Below the pieces are notes generated by a model, which saw only the letters and a program-made list of their open reading frames with translations, had not been told where the DNA came from and searched no databases. DNA of 64,000 bases from NCBI GenBank assembly GCA_024276695.1, contig JAJRWR010000025.1:1-64000 (forward strand), given 5' to 3'. The first letter of the stretch is position 1; every line of letters starts with the position of its first letter. Positions 1 through 8,517 of this stretch are shown piece after piece. The DNA comes from an archaeon (GTDB lineage: Archaea > Thermoproteota > Nitrososphaeria > Nitrososphaerales > Nitrosopumilaceae). Both the position numbers and the translations under genes were made by a program.

Positions 1-102
1 GATTCTTTGCATGGATCAAGTGCGGATTCCACAGAACAAGAATTAGATACGAAAGAAAGATTGAGAACTATCTTGGATTGGCAAACATTGCATGTGTCAT
101 GA
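1..102 (+). CDS. C-terminal end of an unidentified protein (partial)
   Basis: The first frame is open from base 1 to a TGA at 100-102 and gives 33 residues ending LRTILDWQTLHVS. The composition (acidic, helix-forming) looks coding and the stop lies 25 bases before the histidine kinase start on the same strand, so the two may share a transcript. There is too little sequence to assign a family; the start lies outside the window. Confidence 0.5.
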   Translation, partial: DSLHGSSADSTEQELDTKERLRTILDWQTLHVS

Positions 103-126
103 TGTATTGGAGAGTATTGGGATGAG

Positions 127-1542
127 TTGAATACATTTTTACTCATTTACCTAAAACCTACATTGAAATCAATTAACAGAAATGTTTGGTTCTTTGCAAT
201 CGCTCTATCGTTTTCCTTTCTGATCCCCTCTATTTTGGCAGCATATGATGACATGCATGGTGAAGATCTATTTCCTACATCTATTGCACTTGCATATCCT
301 ATATTATCATCAGTACAATTAATTCCGGCCATTGTTGGCATCATGTATCTTATCAAGAGATCATCCAATCTTTTCTGGTTGTTCATTTTAATTGGATTTA
401 TCTTGTTTAATGTTGCAGATACCTATTTCCTATTTGCTGAATTAGATGGAACATACTATGATGGCCATCTTGTAGATTTGATCTTTGTTTATGGTTTTAT
501 ATTCTTCATTTTCGCATTTTATCATCGTTCAAAATTCATATCTATACATAATTACAAAGATGACATTTTTTCTGAAAAAATTCAATTTGAAACAATAACC
601 AAATTCGGAATCCCACTTACAGTGGCAATACTATGCATAGTTATTTTGATTTCTCTTATTAATTCAACTTTTGAAACGGTTAATCAAGATATTTCCCCTA
701 ATTTCTTCTTTGCACTTGTAGCTATATTTGGTGTTGTTGCAGTAATTGTGATTACAATTAACAAAAATCTCTCACATCTAGTTAAAATGAGAACAAGTGA
801 ACTTACTGAACAGCGAGATAATCTTGAAAATCTTGTAGAAGAAAAAACCCAACAAGTACTAAAATCTGAACGACTATCTGCAATTGGAGAATTATCTGGA
901 AGACTTGCACATGACTTGAGAAATCCATTATCTGTAATGAAAATGTCTGTAGATTTGATTAAGCAAAGTCCTCAGGATTCAAAAATATCTGATCCCATTA
1001 TCACAAAACGTATTGATTTAATCGAAAAGAGTATTGATAGAATCTCCCATCAAGTTGATGATGTTTTAGGTTATGTTAGATTATCCCCACTAAATTTACA
1101 AAATGTTTCATTATACGATACTATTAAAAATTCTTTGAAGAAGGTAAATATTCCATCTGATATCAAAATAGTGGTTCCTCAAAACGATATTTGTGTTAAT
1201 TGTGATGCCATAAAACTTGATGCAGTGTTCATCAATCTAATTGTTAATTCAATTCAGGAATTAAATCAAGGAGGAAAAATTACCATTGAAATTTCTGAAA
1301 AAGATAATATGGTAATTTTGAAATTTATTGATTCAGGAGATGGAATTCCAGATGAAGATCTGTCCAAAGTATTTGAGCCTTTCTTTACTACTAAACAAAA
1401 GGGCACTGGACTAGGTCTGGCAAGCTGCAAAAATATTGTTGAGCAACATCAAGGAGAAATTAGTGTCACAAATAACCCTACAACTTTTATTATAATTCTA
1501 CCAAAAATATTATCTAGTAAGCCTAAAACAAAATCTAAATAA
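127..1542 (+). CDS. Membrane-bound sensor histidine kinase
   Basis: Two-component sensor of 471 residues. The N-terminal half (about residues 20-215) has about six hydrophobic helices, followed by a short coiled linker, a HisKA dimerisation domain with the H-box HDLRNPL (phospho-acceptor near His262) and a HATPase_c domain with N-box NLIVNSIQEL, G1 box DSGDGIPDE, F-box FEPFFTTK and G2 box GTGLGL. All catalytic boxes are present, so it should be an active kinase. The start is TTG at 127, because an in-frame TGA lies at 100-102 and GGGATGAG sits just upstream. No response regulator is adjacent in the window. The ligand sensed by the membrane part is unknown. Confidence 0.93.
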   Translation: MNTFLLIYLKPTLKSINRNVWFFAIALSFSFLIPSILAAYDDMHGEDLFPTSIALAYPILSSVQLIPAIVGIMYLIKRSSNLFWLFILIGFILFNVADTYFLFAELDGTYYDGHLVDLIFVYGFIFFIFAFYHRSKFISIHNYKDDIFSEKIQFETITKFGIPLTVAILCIVILISLINSTFETVNQDISPNFFFALVAIFGVVAVIVITINKNLSHLVKMRTSELTEQRDNLENLVEEKTQQVLKSERLSAIGELSGRLAHDLRNPLSVMKMSVDLIKQSPQDSKISDPIITKRIDLIEKSIDRISHQVDDVLGYVRLSPLNLQNVSLYDTIKNSLKKVNIPSDIKIVVPQNDICVNCDAIKLDAVFINLIVNSIQELNQGGKITIEISEKDNMVILKFIDSGDGIPDEDLSKVFEPFFTTKQKGTGLGLASCKNIVEQHQGEISVTNNPTTFIIILPKILSSKPKTKSK

Positions 1543-1545
1543 AAA

Positions 1546-2112
1546 TTACAGTTTTTTTAACAGAGTAAATCTGGGCTTTTCAGGTTCTATGTCTTCATGC
1601 ATATCTACATTACTAATGAATTTTACTTTATAGTCTAACCATCTTTTTTCCATATTACGAAATTTCCGAGTTTTATCAATCTGTTTTTCAGTTTCTTCAA
1701 ATTTTTCACAATTCATAATGTATTTTTCAGCAACTCTAAACATTTCTGAAATTCCTTTTTTCAATGTATCATCATCCAAATAATTCATTAATCCATGAGT
1801 AAACACAAAATCCACCGAAGCATCTTCAAACGGCAATTCAGTAATGGATCCTTTTTTAAAATTTGCTATTACTAGTTTTTCTTTTGCAATATCTAATGCA
1901 TGATCATTTAGATCAACGCCATGAATTTGAAATGTATCTGGAAATAGTCTTAAATCAATTCCTGTGCCACAACCAATCTCTAGAACACTTGTACATCGTA
2001 AAGAAGTGGCTAAATCTCTAACAAATTTAGAAAATTCTTCATTATACCTTACTTCATTCTCATCTGAATATTTATTCCAAAACCCTTCGTCGTAATTCAT
2101 AGAGCTTTTCAA
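1546..2112 (-). CDS. Class I SAM-dependent methyltransferase
   Basis: 188-residue Rossmann-fold methyltransferase. Motif I VLEIGCGTG lies near residue 45 and is followed by an acidic strand end (VDLND), and a post-I motif FEDASVDFVFTHGLMNYL resembles the small metabolite or sugar methyltransferases. The C-terminus is short and basic. It converges on the histidine kinase with only three bases between them. The substrate cannot be read from the sequence. The next gene upstream on the same strand encodes a small zinc-binding protein 26 bases away, possibly cotranscribed. Confidence 0.85.
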   Translation of the reverse strand: MKSSMNYDEGFWNKYSDENEVRYNEEFSKFVRDLATSLRCTSVLEIGCGTGIDLRLFPDTFQIHGVDLNDHALDIAKEKLVIANFKKGSITELPFEDASVDFVFTHGLMNYLDDDTLKKGISEMFRVAEKYIMNCEKFEETEKQIDKTRKFRNMEKRWLDYKVKFISNVDMHEDIEPEKPRFTLLKKL

Positions 2113-2138
2113 ACAAAGCTGTATTTGATATTAATTGT

Positions 2139-2300
2139 TTAGTGTTGGCATTTGCATGGGATGAGTTTTGTATCAAAAGTACAATCATGTGGGCCATCTG
2201 ATTTTCCTTGTGTGGGAATCTCCCTCATACAATCATCATGACGACCTTTTCTGCAAAACCAGCATATCTCTTGTGTATCACCAGTAGCACATGAATCCAT
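2139..2300 (-). CDS. Small cysteine-rich (zinc-binding) protein, 53 aa
   Basis: Translation of the minus strand gives 53 residues beginning MDSCATGDTQEICWFCRKGR and ending PCKCQH. It contains CxxC (CWFC), a Cys-Cys pair further on (HDDC, HDC) and a terminal PCKC, a spacing typical of the small zinc proteins that are common in this lineage. It is read in the same direction as, and between, the aminotransferase and the methyltransferase genes. GGATTAGAGG upstream of the ATG may serve as a ribosome binding site. No family was recognised. Confidence 0.6.
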   Translation of the reverse strand: MDSCATGDTQEICWFCRKGRHDDCMREIPTQGKSDGPHDCTFDTKLIPCKCQH

Positions 2301-2340
2301 AACCTCTAATCCTTCTTGTGGGTAAAAAACTTCATGGAAT

Positions 2341-3255
2341 TTAGATAAATGTCAACCATGACATGAATCTTTCATCTTTTCCCATGACTACGTCTGTAAA
2401 TGATTTTTGCAATACTTTGGTAATATTTCCCATCTTTCCATTTCCAATCTTTACTTTGTCTATCTGAGTGACAGATTTCACTTCAGCTGCAGTACCTGTC
2501 ATGAAAATCTCATCTGCATTATACAGATCATCTCGTTCTAGATTCCGCTCAATTACAAATCCACCATTTTCCTCAATTATTTGAATAATGCTGTCTCTAG
2601 TGATTCCTTCTAATCCCCCTGCTGAAAGTGGAGGAGTTTGAATAATGTCATCTTTAATGATGAAAATATTTTCAGCACTGCCTTCTGCAACTTTACCGTG
2701 ATAGTTCAACATGATTGCTTCGTCGTATCCATTTTCTAATGCTTCCATTCTTGCAAGAGCTGCATTTGCATAGTTTGATGCAGCTTTTGCTTGCATAGGT
2801 TGAGATCTTGAATCAATCTTTGTCCAACTTGACACTTTACATTTTGCTCCTGAAAATTTACCTGCTTTTGATTCCCCCATCTTCCATTCCCAACATGAAA
2901 TTGAAACATCTACTTTATTTGTAGTAGGAGTTAATCCCATAGTTCTGTATCCGTAATATGCTAATGGTCTAATGTAAGATTCTTTGAGTCCTCCTGCTTG
3001 AACAGTTTTTACAATTGCATCTGAAATTACTTTTTTTGAGAACCGCATTTTCATTGAATATAGTTTTGCAGATTTGAAAAATCTATCAACATGCTCTGGT
3101 AATCTGAAAATTGCCGATCCATTTGGGGTATCATAACATCTAATCCCCTCAAAAATTGATGTTGAATAATGTAAGGCATGAGTTAATACGTGAACTTTGG
3201 CATCTTTGAATGGGATTAGTTTTCCATTCATCCATATTTTACCGATCTCTTTCAT
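2341..3255 (-). CDS. ilvE: Branched-chain amino acid aminotransferase
   Basis: Class IV PLP aminotransferase that interconverts 2-oxo acids and Leu, Ile and Val. The start has IWMNGKLIPFKDAKVHVL, the usual N-terminal signature; the PLP lysine is in QAKAASNYAN, and LEGITRDSII and TGTAAEV bind the cofactor phosphate and substrate carboxylate. I place the start at the ATG at 3255 (MKEIGKIW), not the GTG at 3273, because a TATA box at 3278-3286 lies about 27 bases upstream, fitting a leaderless message. About 304 residues, usual for the family. Confidence 0.95.
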   Translation of the reverse strand: MKEIGKIWMNGKLIPFKDAKVHVLTHALHYSTSIFEGIRCYDTPNGSAIFRLPEHVDRFFKSAKLYSMKMRFSKKVISDAIVKTVQAGGLKESYIRPLAYYGYRTMGLTPTTNKVDVSISCWEWKMGESKAGKFSGAKCKVSSWTKIDSRSQPMQAKAASNYANAALARMEALENGYDEAIMLNYHGKVAEGSAENIFIIKDDIIQTPPLSAGGLEGITRDSIIQIIEENGGFVIERNLERDDLYNADEIFMTGTAAEVKSVTQIDKVKIGNGKMGNITKVLQKSFTDVVMGKDERFMSWLTFI

Positions 3256-3277
3256 AGGAGAGCAAAAAGACACTGCT

Positions 3278-3286
3278 AATTTAAAG
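3278..3286 (-). promoter_or_regulatory. TATA box of ilvE
   Basis: CTTTAAATT on the minus strand is centred about 27 bases upstream of the ilvE ATG. This is the spacing at which archaeal TFB/TBP promoters direct initiation at or just before the start codon, and it decides between the two candidate starts. Confidence 0.6.
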
Positions 3287-3351
3287 AATTATCTTTTGAA
3301 CTGATCTACAGATATCTTAAACTTCATATCAGATTAATCACTAATTCAAGT

Positions 3352-3558
3352 ATGGAGTGGACTTTGGGCTTTGTTGGAATCGTTTGTCTTGTTATAGGCT
3401 TGGTTGGTCAGGCATTTGAGATGAGAAAAATTCGTCTTACCACATACAAAGATGAGAATTTAGGCTCAATCAATATTTTCCTGAATAAGAAAAATTTCAA
3501 ATGGTATGCGTTGTTGGGTATTGGAATTATTTTTTGGTACGCAGCTGAGCGTATGTGA
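3352..3558 (+). CDS. Small two-helix membrane protein
   Basis: 68 residues with one hydrophobic helix at about 4-22 and a second at about 51-65, joined by a basic and polar loop (RKIRLTTYKDE). The layout resembles one repeat of small helical-hairpin membrane proteins. Divergently transcribed from ilvE with a short shared upstream region. No family recognised; function unknown. Confidence 0.7.
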   Translation: MEWTLGFVGIVCLVIGLVGQAFEMRKIRLTTYKDENLGSINIFLNKKNFKWYALLGIGIIFWYAAERM

Positions 3559-3607
3559 ACGAATCTATATAGATCAGGTCTAAATACTAGAAATTATAAC
3601 CTATAGT

Positions 3608-3700
3608 ATCGCGTGTTTTGGGTAACGCCGGACTAAGTCTAGATAACGGTCCAAGAACAAACCCATGATGGTGTTTACAGGAGAAATCCCGTAACACCAC
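3608..3700 (+). ncRNA. Candidate structured RNA
   Basis: This non-coding stretch is unusually rich in nested complementary segments. TGGGT (3619-3623) can pair with ACCCA (3661-3665), GGAC (3630-3633) with GTCC (3649-3652), and a hairpin at 3670-3698 has GGTG.TTAC pairing with GTAACACC, capped by GGA-GAAA-TCC with a GNRA tetraloop. A TATA-like TAAATACTA at 3581-3589 would place a start near 3610 on the plus strand. I could not match it to SRP RNA, RNase P, C/D box or a riboswitch class I know. The strand is inferred from the TATA box only. Confidence 0.4.
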
Positions 3701-3707
3701 TCTTACA

Positions 3708-5123
3708 TTAAATAAAATTAATTTTTGAAATTTCTTGATGTATTGCTTTGATAGCTTTTGTAATGTTGTTATCTGAATCTTCTACGACAATAATTATCCG
3801 TGAAGTCTCTTCTTGCGCATCCATATTCAATATGTTTAATCCCGATTCACCAATCTTTGCACTAGTTCTTGAAGCTACTTGCTGAACTCTCCACATCTCA
3901 TCTCCGATTAATGTAATTACTCCTCTGTTGTATGTGATGGTGGCAAGTGAATCAAATCCCAGTAGATATTTTTCATTTCTTTTAACATAATCCCCATCCA
4001 AAAATAATATTCTGGAAAACTCCAATCCGTCTTTTGTAAATGGTGATAGTATAATGAATTCACTATAATGTTTGTCTTTTTCTAAAGATGTTAATAATTT
4101 TTGAATTGCACTAGTTTCAATTCTAAAGATAGCACAGTTCTCTTTTCCTGTGACTATTTTTATTGGATGTCCTTTCTGATCTTCCAAATTTCTTTTGATA
4201 GTAGTTATTTTTATTGGATCTTTCATATTTGTAATTGTAATTGGTATGTCAACTCCATTTTCAACAATTTCTTTAATTGCAATTGGATCTAAAATTTTCA
4301 TTCCAAACATTCCAGCAAGCCTTGCTTCATTATATGATAATTGCATTACTTCTCTTAATTCCGAATCTACAATTTTTGGATCTGCAGAAACTACTGCACT
4401 GTCTTTTTCAAAATCTATACTAGTTTCATATTTTTTATGAAATAGTATGCCTAAATCTGCTGCAGTCCTATCTGAACCTCCACGCTCATATGTTGTAGTG
4501 ATATTATCAACTGTTTTTCCAATAAATCCGCCAATTGTTACCACTTCATTGTTCTCTACAAGATTTGCAGTCTTTTCCATTTTTTCCCTAGATTCTGCTG
4601 TAAGGAAATTTGTAAATTCAATATTATTATCGGTAATAATTGGCCAATCATCATATTCCACTGCTTCAGCTTTGATACCGTTACTTCTTAGGATATGATT
4701 CATCACATGTGACATCAAAATCTCACCTGAAAATGCTAATGCTTGAGATCTTGTCTCATTTGCAAATTCTTTATTTTGTAATGCTTCATCTAGTGCTTTT
4801 TGGGCTTTTCTTAAATGAACATCAATAGTTTCTTTGCAATTTTCCTTGTTTTTTTCATCAACCATCTCTAAAATTTTTTGGTATGTTGATTTTATAATAT
4901 CTAAAGAAGGCATAATCCCATTTTCTGCATTTCTACCCTGCTCTAAAATTATATCCGTAAGTGAGCGTTTTTTTTCATTGTACATTGTTAATGGAGCTGA
5001 AAAAACTGCAATGACTTTGGAGTCTGTTTTCAAATCACTGATACGTTGAATGATTTTTGGAATTGTCTCACCATTTAGACCTATTGCACTACCCCCAAAT
5101 TTAGTAACTATTAGATTAGTCAT
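3708..5123 (-). CDS. lysC: Aspartate kinase
   Basis: Phosphorylates aspartate in the first step toward threonine, methionine and lysine. The N-terminus has the VTKFGGSA nucleotide-binding motif, and RGGSDRTAAD lies in the kinase core. The C-terminal region (from about residue 320) contains paired ACT-like regulatory modules (GLNILNMDAQEE), so allosteric control by an amino acid is likely. 471 residues, typical of the archaeal monofunctional enzyme. It lies downstream of the glycosyltransferase gene with a 45-base gap on the same strand. Confidence 0.93.
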   Translation of the reverse strand: MTNLIVTKFGGSAIGLNGETIPKIIQRISDLKTDSKVIAVFSAPLTMYNEKKRSLTDIILEQGRNAENGIMPSLDIIKSTYQKILEMVDEKNKENCKETIDVHLRKAQKALDEALQNKEFANETRSQALAFSGEILMSHVMNHILRSNGIKAEAVEYDDWPIITDNNIEFTNFLTAESREKMEKTANLVENNEVVTIGGFIGKTVDNITTTYERGGSDRTAADLGILFHKKYETSIDFEKDSAVVSADPKIVDSELREVMQLSYNEARLAGMFGMKILDPIAIKEIVENGVDIPITITNMKDPIKITTIKRNLEDQKGHPIKIVTGKENCAIFRIETSAIQKLLTSLEKDKHYSEFIILSPFTKDGLEFSRILFLDGDYVKRNEKYLLGFDSLATITYNRGVITLIGDEMWRVQQVASRTSAKIGESGLNILNMDAQEETSRIIIVVEDSDNNITKAIKAIHQEISKINFI

Positions 5124-5168
5124 AGTACCTTATCAAAATCAAATTGCCATCTATTAAGCATTTGATTG

Positions 5169-6185
5169 CTAATCTATTATTTTTTGAATAATTTCTGATG
5201 CTACTTTTGCACCGTCTGTGTTAATTCGATTTCTTTTTGCTTCAAGTTTTTCTAAAATCAATTCATCCATTCTGTTAATATCTTTAAAATCAAATCCTTG
5301 CTCTCTTGCATTGTCTTCTTGCTCAAAATGCCCTTTAATTGGAATAAAAATTCCAGGTGTTCCGTATGCATTAGCCTCATCAATAGTTGATTTTCCAGCC
5401 AATGAAATGACAACATCAGCTGCAAAAATTAATTCATGTAAATTATCAACAAATCCTAAATTTCTAACATTCTTAAATTTTTTGTTTACTGCTGGCCCTG
5501 ACACTAGAATTACTTCGACATCTTGATTAATTTTTGAAATAGTATCTAATGCCTTCTCAATTAAAAATAACCCTGCATTAGTACCGCCTATGGAGATGAC
5601 TATGGTCTTTTTAGCAAAAGAAAATTTCTTTCTTAATTCTTCTCTGGTATAATTTGTTTGCCTGACTATGGGTCCAACTCTTTTAATGTTTTTCTCATCT
5701 TTTCCATTTTCTGGGAAAATAACAACATCACACTTTTTAATAATTTCTTGCATTGATTTGTTCATCTTTTTCTCTATAATAGATGCTATTCCTTTAGTGA
5801 AACGAGTCTCTAAAACATCTGTAACTAACACTGTTGGAATTTTCATCTTATGTGCAACAGTTAATGATGCAAAGTCCTCATCACTAATCACCAAATTTGG
5901 ATTCTCTTTTTTAATAATTTCTTGTGAAATGTTTTTACAATCTCTATAATATTGATAATAATTCCATAACCATTTTGCTGGATTCTTTAGAGTTCCATTT
6001 TCAATAATAAATGAAGGTGGACTGTATACATCTTGTACTTTGTAATCTAGTTTTTCTAGAATCTTTGCAGCACCGCTTCCCGTTACAAAATTAGTTGAAA
6101 TGTTTTTGAAATTATTCACAATTGCAATATCTCGAGTCACATGACCTAGTCCAATTGGACTAGAAAAAAAACTAAAAATGTTCAT
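5169..6185 (-). CDS. MurG-like GT-B glycosyltransferase
   Basis: 338 residues. The start FFSSPIGLGHVTRDIAI is the glycine-rich N-terminal loop of GT-B enzymes of the MurG/YjiC type, and the C-terminal SLAGKSTIDEANAYGTP and PIKGHFEQEDNA resemble the UDP-sugar binding motif of glycosyltransferase family 28. It probably transfers a sugar from a nucleotide donor to a lipid or surface acceptor; archaea lack murein, so MurG itself is not meant. The gene is followed by aspartate kinase and preceded by tRNA-Val on the other strand. Confidence 0.85.
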   Translation of the reverse strand: MNIFSFFSSPIGLGHVTRDIAIVNNFKNISTNFVTGSGAAKILEKLDYKVQDVYSPPSFIIENGTLKNPAKWLWNYYQYYRDCKNISQEIIKKENPNLVISDEDFASLTVAHKMKIPTVLVTDVLETRFTKGIASIIEKKMNKSMQEIIKKCDVVIFPENGKDEKNIKRVGPIVRQTNYTREELRKKFSFAKKTIVISIGGTNAGLFLIEKALDTISKINQDVEVILVSGPAVNKKFKNVRNLGFVDNLHELIFAADVVISLAGKSTIDEANAYGTPGIFIPIKGHFEQEDNAREQGFDFKDINRMDELILEKLEAKRNRINTDGAKVASEIIQKIID

Positions 6186-6264
6186 GGTTTTCTTGATTTT
6201 TTATCAAATTTCTAGATTTTCTCTTGTCTCAAAGTTTAAATGGATTTTAACAAGGTAGGTTTCT

Positions 6265-6339
6265 GGGCTCATAGTCCAGGTCGGTTATGACGTCGCCCTT
6301 ACACGGCGAAGATCCGGGGTTCAAATCCCCGTGGGCCCA
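6265..6339 (+). tRNA. tRNA-Val (anticodon TAC)
   Basis: Acceptor GGGCTCA pairs with TGGGCCC, followed by discriminator A. The anticodon loop CTTACAC carries TAC between TCGCC and GGCGA arms, and the T arm has GGTTCAAATCC. No intron and no encoded CCA. A TATA-like GTTTAAATGG at about 6232-6241 is at a suitable distance upstream. Confidence 0.96.
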
Positions 6340-6855
6340 TTCACCATTTTAAGACAAAATCTACTTCATTTTATGCGTAACACAATAACTTTTTCCAATT
6401 AAGGTTCAAGTATCTGAGGATTCAGAAATTAAAGATTGGGCTAAATTACCCAATCTCTGGACGATGGTAAACTAGTCGATAATTCTTTTTATGAATACCA
6501 TCCATTCTTTGAGAAATTTTATTTAAAAGAAAATAGTAGAAATTATCAGTAACAATCATCAGTACGATCTAAATACTATTTTTGAATACTAAATGTAATT
6601 GGAACTGTCACCAAATAACTAATCGTTGTTGGTCTTAAGATCCAATTTTTATTAATTCTCTAGTCATGCGTCTATTTTATCTTCAAGAAATGTTCAAGCT
6701 AGGATGGATTCTGTTTTAAGAGTTCTAACTAAAATAACAAGATCCTTTAACAGCCTGAAATTAAGACTAGTTATTTTTTCTATATTGATCTATAGATAAT
6801 TTATAGGAAATATTTTTTAATTATTTTATACATAGGCTTTTTTGGTGACTACAAA
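6340..6855. other. Intergenic region, no convincing gene
   Basis: About 515 AT-rich bases between tRNA-Val and a small gene cluster. The only ORF I noticed is 6704-6799 on the plus strand (31 residues, MDSVLRVLTKITRSFNSLKL then a hydrophobic segment), which resembles the first helix of a membrane signalling protein and could be a remnant. A TATA box TTTTATA at 6824-6830 belongs to the next gene, 28 bases before its ATG. Confidence 0.4.
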
Positions 6856-7002
6856 ATGTGGTTTGAGCAAAGAATCGAAAATATTCGAAGAATGGCGGAT
6901 CATTTTTTCTCAACATTTAGCATCTTCGAAAAGTATCTAAACAAGATACAAAATTCTGAGAAATATAAAACTCAGATAGGGGATGATGCCCATGCCAGAT
7001 GA
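6856..7002 (+). CDS. Small protein of unknown function, 48 aa
   Basis: An ATG at 6856 opens 48 residues beginning MWFEQRIENIRRMADHFFS and rich in Lys, Gln and aromatic residues, predicted helical. A TATA box 28 bases upstream fits a leaderless start. Its 3' end overlaps the next zinc-protein gene (start 6983) by 20 bases, which suggests one transcript and possibly coupled translation. No family recognised. Confidence 0.5.
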   Translation: MWFEQRIENIRRMADHFFSTFSIFEKYLNKIQNSEKYKTQIGDDAHAR

Positions 7003-7174
7003 ATCATGTAGACAATGTGGTGGGAAACTAAAGTTATACTTGAAATGTTCTCACTGTAACCAACCAATACAATTTACATGCAAAAAATGTGAAACCCCTA
7101 CAGACGTACGATTCCACAGTAAATGCATGTATCGGGATGATGTCCTATGTCATACAATAGCGGCACTAGTATGA
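6983..7174 (+). CDS. Small zinc-ribbon protein, 63 aa
   Basis: Three CxxC pairs (CRQC, CSHC, CKKC) plus a late HSKC suggest two zinc sites in a compact treble-clef or ribbon fold. ATG at 6983, with a second ATG two codons later (6989), so the exact start is open. It is similar in layout to the gene at 7260: CxxC, about nine residues, CxxC, then CxxC and a C-terminal H-x2-C, suggesting tandem duplication. No known function. Confidence 0.7.
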   Translation: MMPMPDESCRQCGGKLKLYLKCSHCNQPIQFTCKKCETPTDVRFHSKCMYRDDVLCHTIAALV

Positions 7175-7259
7175 CTCATTCCTACAATTCCATTTTGTGG
7201 GGGAATAATTTCCCCACATTTTCTATGAAATCTGTAATAGAAATTTTTGGTGATAAAAA

Positions 7260-7445
7260 ATGAACTCTGAAAACAAATCCTGCAAAATCTGTTCTTCCCA
7301 ATTAGACATAAAGAACAGATGTAAATTCTGTAATGAACCAACACGATTATTTTGTCATACCTGTAGCATAATGGCAGAGAAAACAATGCATCCTGCATGT
7401 ATGATGATTGATGTAATCAGAATGTTGGAGATTCATTCAGAATAA
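7260..7445 (+). CDS. Small zinc-ribbon protein, 61 aa, paralogue of the preceding gene
   Basis: CKIC, CKFC and CHTC pairs followed by HPAC repeat the cysteine layout of the 6983 gene (CRQC, CSHC, CKKC, HSKC), and both end in a short hydrophobic helix containing VL or IRML. ATG at 7260 follows GGTGATAAAAA. The pair appears to derive from duplication and then divergence. Role unknown; zinc binding is inferred from cysteine spacing. Confidence 0.7.
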   Translation: MNSENKSCKICSSQLDIKNRCKFCNEPTRLFCHTCSIMAEKTMHPACMMIDVIRMLEIHSE

Positions 7446-7455
7446 TTTTTTTCTT

Positions 7456-7659
7456 TCATCTTGATTCGATAAAAATAACATCTACAAGATCTTTGTTACT
7501 TCTTTTGGTTACTGTATCTCTATTTGCATTATGATAATTTTGTAAATGAGCCTTTCTAGTTTTGATTCCATATTCCCGACATAATCTACAAAAATATGTG
7601 ACTTGTCTTTGTGTTCTGGGTTTTGATTGATCTTCTTGTTGTAGAATTGCTGTTTGCAT
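7456..7659 (-). CDS. C2H2-type zinc-finger protein, 67 aa
   Basis: The segment FCRLCREYGIKTRKAHLQNY followed by His is a classical C-x2-C-x10-H-x4-H finger, set in a very basic chain (many Arg and Lys), so nucleic-acid binding is plausible. ATG at 7659. Its upstream region, shared with the divergent hsp20 gene, holds palindromic sites at 7691-7717, so the protein may be an autoregulator, but that is inference. Confidence 0.7.
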   Translation of the reverse strand: MQTAILQQEDQSKPRTQRQVTYFCRLCREYGIKTRKAHLQNYHNANRDTVTKRSNKDLVDVIFIESR

Positions 7660-7690
7660 GTGGATATCTTTTCATTTCAATTATTTTAAT

Positions 7691-7717
7691 ATTGTCATAT
7701 ATGTGACAATATTGTCA
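7691..7717. promoter_or_regulatory. Overlapping palindromes between a zinc-finger gene and hsp20
   Basis: ATTGTCA-TATATG-TGACAAT (7691-7710) has perfect seven-base arms, and TGACAATATTGTCA (7704-7717) is a perfect 14-base palindrome sharing the middle arm. Three half-sites of the form TGTCA/TGACA in 27 bases lie between two divergent start codons (7659 and 7786), 32 bases from one and 69 from the other, upstream of the hsp20 TATA box near 7741. This has the look of a dimeric repressor operator. Confidence 0.6.
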
Positions 7718-7785
7718 GTATTATAGAGTAAATGCAAAATCTTTATATTTTGTAACATCCATTACATTAATTCGGTGATTAAAAG

Positions 7786-8280
7786 ATGTTTGATGATCAA
7801 TTCGAAAAAACATTTCGAAGACTATCGAGTCCCTTTTTTTCAATGGGCGATATCTTTGATACTTCAAATGGAGAAAAAATCCAAACATATGGACCATACT
7901 ATTATGGATATCAAATGACCATAGGTCCTGATGGAAAACCCGTTGTAAGAGAATGGGGAAATACCAGATCAACTACAGCTATTAGTGATTCTAGCATACG
8001 AAATATCTATGTTGATGAAACAATAGATGAGAAAGGACAAGTTCTCAAATTAGTAGCTGAAATGCCAGGTATAGAAAAATCTGACATTCAAATAACTGTA
8101 GAGGACAATACAGTGTCAATCTCTGCTGAACACGGAGAAAGAAAGTATGGAACAGAAATTCCATTAAAATACAACATCGATGACAACTCTGCAAAAGCAA
8201 AATATACAAATGGCATATTGGAACTGAAATTCTCTCTTGTCGAAGAAAAACTAAAAGGCAAGTTAGTATCAGTTGAATAA
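7786..8280 (+). CDS. hsp20: Small heat-shock protein, Hsp20/alpha-crystallin family
   Basis: 164 residues. The C-terminal part is an alpha-crystallin domain: LVAEMPGIEKSDIQITVED matches the conserved strands, and NGILELKFS is the A-x-x-x-NGxL-type signature. The N-terminal arm (about 60 residues) is glycine and tyrosine rich, as in oligomerising archaeal Hsp20s. It is an ATP-independent holdase. The TATA-like CTTTATATTT at about 7741-7750 and the palindromes just upstream suggest stress-dependent control. Confidence 0.92.
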   Translation: MFDDQFEKTFRRLSSPFFSMGDIFDTSNGEKIQTYGPYYYGYQMTIGPDGKPVVREWGNTRSTTAISDSSIRNIYVDETIDEKGQVLKLVAEMPGIEKSDIQITVEDNTVSISAEHGERKYGTEIPLKYNIDDNSAKAKYTNGILELKFSLVEEKLKGKLVSVE

Positions 8281-8517
8281 TTTGTATGTACAAAAGATGG
8301 ATTGTAACGCTTTACTCAAATAATCGGCAAAGTCTTCTGTACAAAAAATTTATTTTTTTTACATTTGTAAACTATAATTATTAAGTATATGTCTACATCT
8401 TTTTCTAATATGATATTTTCTTACAATATTAAATCAAAAGAATACAATACATTGTTAAGCAAATTTTATTAATTTGAATTTGATTATAATTATGATTTTA
8501 TAATTTATGTGATAAAT

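Noticed and set aside
5218-5949. Plus-strand ORFs opposite the glycosyltransferase
   Set aside because: Antisense frames with Ser/Phe/Ile bias; no motifs.
7692-7972. Minus-strand ORF over hsp20
   Set aside because: Shadow of the Hsp20 gene.
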